A DNA stretch of 64,000 nucleotides. Source: Darksidea phi (lineage: Eukaryota > Ascomycota > Dothideomycetes > Pleosporales > Lentitheciaceae). The position numbers and the translations under genes were made by a program. The DNA lies in NCBI GenBank assembly GCA_030770425.1, contig JASJFT010000039.1:124001-188000 (forward strand). The letters are read 5' to 3'. Numbering within the stretch: the stretch's first letter is position 1; each line of letters starts with the position of its first letter. Of this stretch, positions 44,747 to 53,958 are shown piece after piece. Under the pieces are notes generated by a model. It ran no database searches. It was not told the DNA's origin and was given only the letters and a program-made list of their open reading frames with translations.

Positions 44747-45145
44747 CATGAGTCTCAGGCAATCACAAGCAATGACTGCAACCAACAACCTTCTTGCGTT
44801 TCGAGATATTCGGGACGAAATGCCTTTTTGTGTCACCTTTTTGGGTTATTCCGCGAGTTTGACGACGCGATTGCTGCTACTCATTCAATATAACAACTTC
44901 GGCTCAATAATTCTAAATTCTAAGTACATAACCGTAATTCCTATAATCTACTACTAGTGAAGAAGCTTACCAGTATAAAGGACTTCGGCGATTATTATAT
45001 ATCTTATCAACTACTATTTACCTATAACAACATGTCGTCCACTCTCTATCCCATTTATTTCATTAATTATTGGGTTTTATAAAGACAATATCCAAATCAA
45101 GGTACACAAGACCAGTACTTAAAAGTACGGTCTGAGTCTCACTTT
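44747..45145. other. Convergent intergenic region, partly AT-rich
   Basis: Between the 3' ends of the PLP gene and the transporter pseudogene. AT-rich around 44960-45100 (tattatatatct, aacaacatg). No gene seen. Confidence 0.5.
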
Positions 45146-47040
45146 CTACCTAGTTTCCAAGAAAAAGAAACCAAACACTATGCTACATAGGAGCATAACT
45201 CCAGCCAAAACAGAATAGACCACCGTCATATATGGGTTCCTGAATGCTGGCGAAACGGCCAGCCCGAGCCCCGAACTAACTGCCAAGGTAGACATGTGCA
45301 CAGCCTGCAGGATCGATTTCATGCCCGCCGGAGCTTTGTTATACGCATACTCGGAACCCGCCACAGAGAAAAACACTTCACCTACGGCACCAATGACGTA
45401 GATTGGAATCTGCAACGCTATGCTGACATGATTGGGTCCAGGATGGTCTTGCACCGCAGTGCAATTTTGGGGGCGGCTGTAACAAGGAGGCGACTGGTAA
45501 ATGAGCTGCTGCACACCCGCTGCTATGGCCATGCTCATGCTAATACAAATGAATCCGATCATCATCCGCATTGTCGAAGTTGGTAGTATTCCAACCTTGT
45601 TCATGAAGGGGTAACCAAATTTGTCAAGGAGGGGAAGGATTATGATGACCGAGATGGGGTTCAGATTGCTCAGCATGTTGCTGTAAGTTTGCATATCTGC
45701 AGCTTGGGAGACAATGTTGGTCTGGTTTTGGCTGAAGCACAACCAAACCACGGGATAGATGATCCTGGAGACAATGTTAGGAGCAGTTGCATGGAGCAAG
45801 CATTACTGGACTTGGTTACCAGACCTGGCAAGCTCGAAGCGCTTGACGCAGCTCCAAGACGAAGGTGTCATCCCAGGCTACGGTGCGACCATGTTTGGAT
45901 GCCTGAAAGCTTGCTTTTGCGGCATCTAGGTTGAATCCCCCTTGTATGGCGAGCCTCAAGACTTTGAAGAGGCGTTTCGTCACACCGTGCTGTGGTATGT
46001 GCCGGTCTGTCTCGTCAGAATGACACTCAACTGCCCACTGTTGACCGAGGACTTACTGTATTGTTTCCGGCCAACGATGAAGAATACTAGCGCTAAGGAA
46101 AGTGAGCACAGCGGAAGCAGAAATGCAGTCCAAAATTCGCAATGCTTCTCCAATGAGGTAGTGGCTATGCCAGACAGCCCGCCGATATTGACGCCCCTAT
46201 GAAACGCAATGTCAGCATCCATAATTTGCGTGCTGACTATAACCACTCACCAATATTAGATACTGCATATCCTCCTCACCGTTATATCACGATCAACAAT
46301 GACTTTTTCACCACTCCTAAGCGTCTTGATGGGAGTAACAGTACCAGCTAGTTGATCGGCTGTCGAGGTAGGATATTAGCTATTGTGGCAGGATTCGGAA
46401 ACGACGTCATCAACCATACGTACCAAGAAATGGGGAAACGGAGGATTTGATGCCTCCAACTCCAAGCCCAAGTAGAGTGAGAAATCCTATGAGGCCGTCC
46501 AAGCCAGCGCCAGCATGCAATGACACTGGCAAGGATGTCAAAAAGAGAAGAAGGAGACCTGCAAGATACGCCACAGAGGAATAGCACACCAGATTGAAAG
46601 GGCCAAGGTAACCGTCTGCAATAACGGCAGCGGGTATTGTGCAGGTGTACGTGAGCACGTTCAGGAACAATTCAAAGCCGTGGCTTTATTGCCCTAGTCC
46701 AAGTGCTCCGGGTCTAACTGGATCGTTCGAGGAGTGTTGGATGTGATTTTCTAGAGCTTCTGGTGGCTACGAACTTCTAGGGGCAATCGACCTTACGGAG
46801 AGGTCCGGTGAAGCCAAAATAGCTAAAGCGCTCCATGGAAGAAAATGCGACGACTAATCATGCCGCCCAGGGGATCTCGTTTGGAACGTGCGGAGAGTCT
46901 GGAGTTTTTCTTCCGTAGGCTGAGTGCTCTTGTTCTCTGAAGAGGTTACGTTCTCATTCTTGGCGGGCGTTGTTGTGCCTGCATCCTGTCGGCTGTCACC
47001 CTTCTCTGCTACTACACTGTCCTTTATCCTTCGTAGGGAG
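45146..47040 (-). pseudogene. POT/PTR-family peptide transporter, disabled
   Basis: Proton-coupled oligopeptide transporter sequence with ancestral splice sites still visible but several lesions. Recognisable segments are FELFLNVLTYTCTIPAAVIA, GLGVGGIKSSVSPFL, GVNIGGLSGIATTSLEKHCE, FNLDAAKASFQA, TVAWDDTFVLELRQAL, then the C-terminal spans (45799-45146: NPISVIIILPLLDKFGYPFM, VGEVFFSVAGSEYAYNKAPA). Lesions read directly: a frame change near 46886-46894 between QTLR and HVPNEIPWAA; TGA at 46860-46858, where this family has Trp; TAA at 46688-46686 after GALGLGQ; TAA at 46258-46256 within the span before GVNIGG. No in-frame ATG is found near the N-terminus. Introns at 46049-46000, about 45815-45761 and others still have valid borders, so the decay looks recent. 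Confidence 0.82.
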
Positions 47041-47378
47041 ACGAAGACACAATCTAGGTGTAAGGAGGCTGAGATGATGTGCGGCGCAACTGATTGTCTC
47101 CAGATGGGCTAAACTCGCCAGAAACGTAACTAGAATGGAGGACTTGACGGCCAAGTTTTTTCGAACCTCTTAATCTCCGCACCAAAGAAGGCCGTATTGG
47201 GTCAAACAATTGTCCCACGGGCACGGAAAAACAGTCAAGTCGATCAAAATTCACGTGTGGTTGGTGGTTCCTATGGGCGAACTATTAATGAATCTCAGAC
47301 CAGTGAGTCAATCTGCAGTCAAACAGGGCCGGTGATACTCCAAATTCCACTCTACTGCTGAGGGACATCATGCATTGC

Positions 47379-49062
47379 TTATTCCATTGTAGGGCGCACA
47401 TTGGAACAGATTCGATCACCCACAAGGGAGTAATTGCTTGTTTTATGGGTCGTGGCATACACAGACTGGAACCCCGGCGGTCTTGGGTTGATCTCTATCA
47501 AGAAGCACTGAGGTCGCCTCGAGTCTTTTGTGGCTCTTGCCCGCCAATCCAGGTACCCACTCTGGCATGTATACTTCATCTTGGAATCGATGACACGAGC
47601 TTCTAGGTGGAAGACACCGGTACGAAAGCCCACGTCGAGCAGTATCTTGTGCAATTGACGGCGGATCATGTCTTGCTCTTCTCGTGGCAATGCCGACGGT
47701 AGAATGTTTGCCGTCTCGAAGAAATCCGCTTCCATACCCGCGGGGGAGCTGTCGGCGGGGCTGGGGAAGTCGTCCGAGGCTTCGAAGAAGAATATTTCGC
47801 TATCGCAGAGAACAAAGTTTGCATCTACTTCTTGACCGTCGATGTAGGTTTCGATGAGAATTTTCGAGTTGGGACGAGAGGCAACTTTTTGAGCAGCGAG
47901 GAGGAGTTGCGCTTCGTTCTGCACGTTGAAGACGTATTCAGAGCTCCATCCGACGCATGGCTATACTATCAGGGGATATGTGGCGGCAAAGTCGGTGGAT
48001 TCGATGCGTTCCTGCAACTCAGCTACTCCAGAGACGCTCAGTGAGTCTACATGCTCGCGATTGAGCACGCGTGTTTGAGACCTGTCGATGCTTCTAGCGA
48101 ATGCTTGTGGCGGTTCGGTCGGCAGGCCGAGCATTGCAGCGGCTTCACTGACTGGGAGCAAACAGCGATCAGATACAGTGCAGATACCATCCACTTTGTG
48201 ATGCTGGACCGCAGAAACGATGCGTTGAGGAAAGCCTTCGTCAATGGTCATGTCCAAAGGCTCGAATTTCGAATACAGGTGGGCGTATTGGCAATCCAAG
48301 AGCCAATGTCCAGGTTGGTCCAAGATGATGAGAGAGATTCCGAGGTCACGAGCTGTTTCGCAAATGGGCTGCGCGGCCTCGATACCGTCTCTGCCGTGAA
48401 CAAGGGCAATGGTTTTGCGCTGTGGCATGTCGTTTAGAAGCCAGTCGAAGGAGAGTCTTCCCGCCAAGTCAAAGTCAGGTATGCCGCTGAAATCTGCTTT
48501 GATGCTTGTCGGATCATGGGTAAAGACACAGGGCCTGCTCCATCAACTCCGCCAGTGAAGGACTGCCCTGTCTAGGATAGTACTTCTTGCCAAATACCGA
48601 AAGGTCAACCAACTTAACTACGAGAGCGAATAGAGCCAACTAATGCCAAAACATGTTGGAGCGTGCGATATATCCAGGCTTGGTTGGAAGGAGTAGATGC
48701 ACAGTCAAATGAAGGAAGTCTTGAGGCCTTGGATGGAAATTCTCTGAAGGAGGACGGTGGAGGGCTTCGACACCCTGCCCAATGATACTAGCCCACATCA
48801 GCCTTGTATCAAATAAGGAGGCCGGGCAAGAGACTTACGGTTGCTTCTCACAAAGCTTTGTCGGATCATCCCTCTTGACGGTAGCCAAGTGAATATCTAC
48901 ATTGATGACCTTAACGAAGGGTCTGGTGGAATTTGGCGGAGCCTTGGAGCTCCAGCTCCCGTTCAACATGTCTACAGAGTTAAAATAGTTAGACATAGGC
49001 CGGGTTGCGCATGTTCTGGCGAGCTTACATTTTTGATCGGCTATGACTATTACAGTCTCCAT
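47379..49062 (-). pseudogene. ATP-grasp ligase, disabled
   Basis: Start METVIVIADQK at 49062, with exons 49062-49029, 48971-48839 and from 48787 onward. The N-terminal part includes RPFVKVINVDIHLATVKRDD and LVDLSVFGKKYYPRQGSPSL. The central part has QRKTIALVHGRDGI, and the ATP-grasp core has KILIETYIDGQEVDANFVLC, FHLEARVID and FLIEINPRPPGFQSVYATTH (Mg/ATP-binding Glu and Asn). Lesions: TAG at 48642-48640 in the N-terminal part; a one-base frameshift in the GGG at 48518-48520; TAG at 47963-47961, exactly where the ATP-binding Lys should precede PCVGWSSE. The usual C-terminal 60-100 residues after YATTH are not recognisable. This family joins a carboxylate to an amine using ATP, as in dipeptide synthesis. 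The ancestral substrate is unknown. Confidence 0.8.
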
Positions 49063-49587
49063 TATCGTCTATAGAGGGCAATAGTCTACGGGTTTTTGTG
49101 GTCGCATAAAGGGAGATCGAGAGTTGTAGGAGTACATGGGCCTTATGGTCCCGAGGACGATACACTTAGGCCCATTGACCACCAATTCTCTTCACGATTC
49201 GCATCACACTTCGCCGAACTGCAGCAGCCATTGGAGAGGACCTTCTTAGCCAATCAACATTAGAGTTGGAAGACATCAAGGTATGAGATTGTCCCACCCT
49301 TCCCCCCACGATGACACTAAACAATGACATGACGAAAGCACTGATCCGGATGTACTCAAGGATGTATACTAGCTGGGTTTGCAGTTCTGCCGGAATGAAA
49401 AATATGAATGCATACGCATTGCCTAATTTAATGCTTCTTCCATTGGGTCCCTCGCAGAAACAGAGAAGTAATTACCCCACTCTACGTCAGCCCGTCCGCG
49501 GAAATGTCCAAAGAAGCTTCATAAGTGCCACTATAAGTTTCTTCGGATCCTACTTTGGACCATCGATGGCCACAAATTACACTCATC
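49063..49587. promoter_or_regulatory. Shared divergent promoter, ATP-grasp / cysteine-synthase-like
   Basis: 525 bp between two outward-facing genes of the island, both now broken. No TATA box is certain. A weak frame at 49311-49649 overlaps the second gene and has no own support. Confidence 0.45.
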
Positions 49588-49883
49588 ATGGCCTCACCCA
49601 ACCCTCTGAACATCTACAAAGGTCCAGACAGCATTCGCGATTACCATGATTCGGACAAGATGCCACTTTTTCCGCTTGTTGAGTTGCCTCCCCATGTCAA
49701 CCCGCACTATGCTCATGGTGTGCGCATCTACGCCAAGATGATGAATGCTTTACCAGCCCACAACGTGAAGGCCTTACCTGGTAAGCTCCGGTCATTAGTC
49801 TGCATTGTGAACGCTGGCTAACGCCTTGTCAAGCTCTGAATCTCCTAAGAGAGCATAAACGACCAAACACAGAACCCAAGTAA
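49588..49883 (+). pseudogene. Cysteine-synthase-like PLP enzyme, truncated
   Basis: Exons 49588-49780 and 49834-49883 (53-bp intron with GGCTAAC branch site) encode MASPNPLNIYKGPDSIRDYH, then FPLVELPPHVNPHYAHGVRI, AKMMNALPAHNVKALPALNL and LREHKRPNTEPK, followed by a stop. This is the N-terminal region of fungal fold-type II PLP enzymes related to cysteine synthase, where NVKALPALNLL precedes the catalytic domain. The PLP-binding Lys in the NVKA-like segment is present, but the whole cofactor-phosphate loop and C-terminal domain are missing. The reading ends where the AT-rich block begins, so the rest was probably lost or degraded there. Family assignment rests on memory of the N-terminal signature and should be checked. 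Confidence 0.65.
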
Positions 49884-50420
49884 AAAGTACGTAATATTTC
49901 GCATAAGTAGATTTAAGGGAGAACCCTAAGAGATTTCTGAAAGGACATTTCTTTCGTTCCCTAGGCATAAGCTTCTTAAAGGGTTCAATCTATTCGGTTT
50001 AAGCTAATATACGAGCGACTATTCTCAATGTATCTTAGAGTACGCCTATCTAACTAAATAATAGAATTGCGAGCGCGTAGTACAAATATAGCTTTTAGTA
50101 TTATATTTTTCAATACGAATCTCTAAGATAGTTAAATATATAAAGCGATAAATAATATTAGGTACTTCGTCCCTTAGTACCTAGATTCGCTACCGCTTTC
50201 TTAGGGGTAGCTAGCTCTCGGATAGCTGCGACCTCTTCCGCTTACCGTAGTCTACTCTATTAAAAAGAGTATCTAATCAACTCAGTTCTTTATATCTACA
50301 TCTTCATAGTGATTCACTATGATAGAATACGTCAGCTTAGTCTCGAAGTGTTGCAAGGCGATGAGATGATATATTTTATTTCACATAGATCTACAACCAC
50401 ATAGAAACCTAATCTTGACC
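49884..50420. other. AT-rich block, right border of the accessory island
   Basis: About 500 bp rich in TATA, TTAAATA and CTAAGA runs, abruptly different from both sides. It looks like RIP-degraded DNA. No open frame or repeat ends are recognisable. Confidence 0.6.
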
Positions 50421-50438
50421 ACCACTCATGGCCCAGCC

Positions 50439-51287
50439 CTAACCCTTCCAAGGCCTCGGTCCCGGTGGCGTGTAGCTCGTCGGCACCGGATAGTAGATGT
50501 TGATCTTGATTCCAGGGTCGTTGGCATTGTACGCACCCGGGAAGCTAACGAGTGGGCCAGGATTGCCGTTACCACCTCCAGTAACTTTGATCTGCGCACA
50601 GGAGATGTAGAACTGTGCTCCTCCCACGGAACCGGCAGAGTGCAGGGCAATGTGCTCGACGCGGAAGAGATATTCGCCGCTGGGGAGGGATTTGGGGATC
50701 GGGACGGTCACTTTGCTCGCGCCTATGGTATGTGTTAGCTCTTTTGCTTATCCACGTGAGAGTTCAGTCTAGCAGCACCACTAGACGATATATGCATGTG
50801 TCGATGGAACAAATGGTGGGCTTACCCTGCGAAGGCCAAGTCAGTGTACCCCCCGAGATGGTAGGCCCCTGCTCAAAAATCTTAAACCAAACTTGTCCAC
50901 TGCCATCCCAAGTGGCCGCCGTCTTCCCGCTGGGCACCTTTGCCATGTAAAACTGCAGCGTGCCCGGATGGCTAACAGAAGATTGTGCCGTGAAGCCGAC
51001 AGTGGAACCGGCGGCTACCTCGTAGGTCTGCGCGCCCGTACCGGGGCTGAGCTCGTAGCAGCGGATTTGGGTAGATGTCACCTGATGGAATGTTAGAAGA
51101 GGGGAATATAGAGAGGGGATGATGGAGAGGGGCGTACGTCGGTCACGGGACCATTGGATTGGTAGTTGGTCGTCTTCCTCACATACTGCCACTCTCCCGT
51201 GGTGGTACCGCCAGCAACGAGCGCAGGAAAAGTATAGTGAGCCGACGCTGTGGCAGCAGCCGCTAGTAAAACGAGGAAAGTCTTCAT
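50439..51287 (-). CDS. AA9 lytic polysaccharide monooxygenase, secreted
   Basis: Exons 51287-51138, 51081-50826 and 50722-50439 (introns 56 and 103 bp, both with CTAAC-type branch sites) give 229 residues. A signal peptide ([16 protein letters not shown]) is followed directly by His17 ([11 protein letters not shown]). After cleavage this becomes the N-terminal His of the copper-binding histidine brace. The second brace His is in [17 protein letters not shown], and the axial Tyr is in [18 protein letters not shown] at the exon 1 border and EHIALHSAG are further AA9 landmarks. The enzyme oxidatively cleaves cellulose or hemicellulose outside the cell. There is no cellulose-binding module; the protein ends soon after the catalytic domain. 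A start 19 codons upstream is possible but would precede the signal peptide. Confidence 0.93.
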
Positions 51288-52107
51288 CTTATAGAAGATC
51301 TTGTTCTGAGTGGGGTAGTCTTTACCTTTCCTCCAGCTGGACACAGGAGCGCTTTATATACCCTAACTAATTTCCTACATGTGCGGCCTTGCCAGGCCCA
51401 TCACCGGGATATCTACGTACGTGCCGCCAAAACGGTAGGAAAAGTAATATGCACCCCGGATAGTCAAAGTGTGGTAGCTCATCGTAGTCGGTGTGGTGCG
51501 CAGTGCCGGCGGGTAAACGGCAGGCGTCACGTTGGCGAGTGTTAGATGGTGTGTAGCAGACTAAATCGCGTATAGATTACATTTTGATTGTAAGGCTAAC
51601 CCGTTGAGTCCACACACAGTAGATAATTCGGGAAATCGGGCATAGATTGGAGCGGCCGTGCTGACGTTAAAGACCAGGGCGTAATAACCGCTCAGGAAGC
51701 GCAATGGAGCAGAAATACGGGGTCAAATACTGGATATTGATTGGTGGAGCTGGCATGCCGGTAGTCGAAACGTGATAGTCCGGGACGTTGCCTAGCGCCC
51801 ACGAAATATATTGCATCTAGATAGGCAGGACTTCTGAATGACGTAGAGGTACATATGACATACTATTGCAACGCGTGGGTGACCGGGCCTTCCGTCGACC
51901 GTGCTCCATCGTGATCGTCTAGATCGATGTTGATGACATATTGTACAGCGGGTGGTGATACAAGTACCTGCCGAGCTTTGATCAGCGATGTCCCAGGTAC
52001 CGGGACGAGATGGCGACATCTGCGATCCTGCCCATGCATTGCCAGATTGGTATATGAGGATAAGAAAAAGCACTTACTCATGAACACAAGGTAGGGCCGC
52101 CAGTGTA
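51288..52107. other. Intergenic, AA9 promoter
   Basis: 820 bp between two minus-strand genes. Apart from the TATA-like site no feature is clear. Short frames at 51792-52111 look spurious. Confidence 0.5.
51354..51360 (-). promoter_or_regulatory. TATA-like box of the AA9 gene
   Basis: TATATAA on the minus strand, about 67 bp upstream of the AA9 ATG. A sharp TATA box suits an inducible secreted enzyme. Confidence 0.45.
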
Positions 52108-53709
52108 TCATGTCCTCCTACTTTGTACAGGCACAGCCTTAGCAGTCTCCTCCTCCCCCTCAACATCATAGTACAGCTCATCTTCATCATCCTCCTTATA
52201 CCCAAATAGGGCTGTCCAAACCCTTTCCCCCAAACCCTTCTTCTGCGCCATAGCCAGCACCATAACAATAGGCAAATGCCACACACTCGCCCAAAATAAC
52301 CCTCTCGCTGTCCCCTTGTTCCCTTGCTCCCGCCAAAACTGCACTGCTTTCCAGACCATCCACCCATTCGCCGCGCTGCTCGTGACAACAAAGCTCCAAT
52401 CGGTGACGCCGCAGTACGACAAGCCGATGCAAACTGGGAACATGAGTAGCGCGTAGCGGACTGCCACGCGTCCATTTTGCGCGGGGTTAACCCACGCGAG
52501 CATGCGGTAGCCGGCGTGCTTGTATTCTTCGCGGATAGACCAGCTGAGTGAGTTGAAGTGGGGAAATTGCCAGGCGAAGAGGAGGGCGGCACAGAGCCAA
52601 CCGCCGGCTGTGCCTTCGCCGAAGAGAAGTTCCTGCCATGTGCCATCATGAGCGCATTGTCCTGCTGCTGCCGTCCAGCCCATCAGCGGCGGGATGCCTC
52701 CCACTATTGCCCCGACCCATGTATTGAGTACCGAGATTCGCTTCAACGGTGTGTATACGCCCGCATATAGGACTATGTTTGCTGCCCCCAGAAATGCTGT
52801 CGTCGGATTTACACCGTAGTATAGAGCCCCTGTGCCCACCGCTCCGCACACGATAGCGAAAACCATCGCGCCTCGTGTGCTAATCAGCTTCCGTACGAGT
52901 GGCCGGTTTCGTGTCCGGCTCATTTTCGCATCGTGTTCGGGCTCCATGAGCATGTTGAGGGCGTTGGCTGAGGACGAGCATAGCGCGGTACCTGTAGTGA
53001 GGAAGAAGAGGGTGAGTGTGGAGAGAGATGGCGTCTCGGTTGCGGCAGGGGCGAGGAGGCCTGGGACGGGGTATAATGAGTATGCGGCGGTTGCTGTAAG
53101 AACTACTAGGAAACTAAGGCGCGGTTTCGATAAGGAAAGGTAGGTCGCAAAGATTCGCTTGAGCGACCGCTGAGGGAGCGCTGAGGATATAGCAGCCAGC
53201 TTGGCCGATGCATCTGGCGCAATAGGATAGTTTGCCTCTGCATCCTCAAGTGCTGCTTGCTCACGCGCCTTCTTTCTTCGTCGATGCGGAAGTACTTCTT
53301 CCTTTTGGGTATGCGGTGGTATGGTTTGCGGAGCATCAGTTGTCGCGGAGCTCGCCGTCCCCGCGCGCGCGCGCGCAATCGAACTTTGCATCTCCCGCCT
53401 TGAACAGGAAAAGGAAGTGCCAAAAGCCTCTTTTGGAACCGAATTTGCCCAAAAGTAATCCTTGTTGAAAGAGTTCCTGCTCTTGCCAACCGCTACCGCA
53501 CCTTGTCTACTAGCAGGGACAATCGAGAAGGGCTGCCGGCGGGGCATTGGCGTCCCGGAAAGCTTGCGCCAGCATCGTAGGCATACGGTATTCGCATCTC
53601 GACTCGCAAAGGGGCGGCATAGTGGTGTCCAGAGGCTCATCGCGTGTTGATGTGAGCTGCGACTTTTCTTTGGAACCGAAATCAGTCGCAGCGGCTTCAT
53701 GCCAAGCAC
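52108..53709 (-). CDS. COX10: Protoheme IX farnesyltransferase, mitochondrial
   Basis: Intronless, 533 residues. This UbiA-type prenyltransferase adds a farnesyl group to heme B to make heme O, the first step towards heme A of cytochrome c oxidase, in the inner mitochondrial membrane. The N-terminal 150 residues are basic and Ser-rich (presequence plus a linker with PHRRRKKAREQAAL). The core starts near residue 190 (YLSLSKPRLSFLVVLTATAA). The first Asp-rich, diphosphate-binding motif is NALNMLMEPEHDAKMSRTRN (about 250-269), and later spans include VGAIVGGIPPLMGWTAAAGQ. A long presequence is usual for fungal Cox10. A DNA run of alternating CG at 53360-53374 encodes ARARA in the presequence and may vary in length. 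Confidence 0.95.
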   Translation of the reverse strand: MLGMKPLRLISVPKKSRSSHQHAMSLWTPLCRPFASRDANTVCLRCWRKLSGTPMPRRQPFSIVPASRQGAVAVGKSRNSFNKDYFWANSVPKEAFGTSFSCSRREMQSSIARARAGTASSATTDAPQTIPPHTQKEEVLPHRRRKKAREQAALEDAEANYPIAPDASAKLAAISSALPQRSLKRIFATYLSLSKPRLSFLVVLTATAAYSLYPVPGLLAPAATETPSLSTLTLFFLTTGTALCSSSANALNMLMEPEHDAKMSRTRNRPLVRKLISTRGAMVFAIVCGAVGTGALYYGVNPTTAFLGAANIVLYAGVYTPLKRISVLNTWVGAIVGGIPPLMGWTAAAGQCAHDGTWQELLFGEGTAGGWLCAALLFAWQFPHFNSLSWSIREEYKHAGYRMLAWVNPAQNGRVAVRYALLMFPVCIGLSYCGVTDWSFVVTSSAANGWMVWKAVQFWREQGNKGTARGLFWASVWHLPIVMVLAMAQKKGLGERVWTALFGYKEDDEDELYYDVEGEEETAKAVPVQSRRT

Positions 53710-53958
53710 GGTAGTCTCCGGGCCGATTGGCTGCCAATGAACCCTTCACCATTACTTGGTAGTTTACACGGGTCGAAGCACGAACGCTGATGCATGTAGG
53801 TACAAATATAACTGTAGACTGCATGCGCTATTATACATTGCTTGATCAAGTCTAAACGGGTAGGCAAAGTACAGCCTCGACGCCTGAATTAATGCAAGGC
53901 GTACGTCCTTTCCCTATTGTGATGGTACAAAAAGCACACTATTCCCTCAGGCGAGCTC

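Noticed and set aside
46258..46860. RIP as the cause of the transporter stops
   Set aside because: The TGA change is not in a CpA context and the two TAA changes are not simple C-to-T transitions, so RIP is not supported for these lesions.
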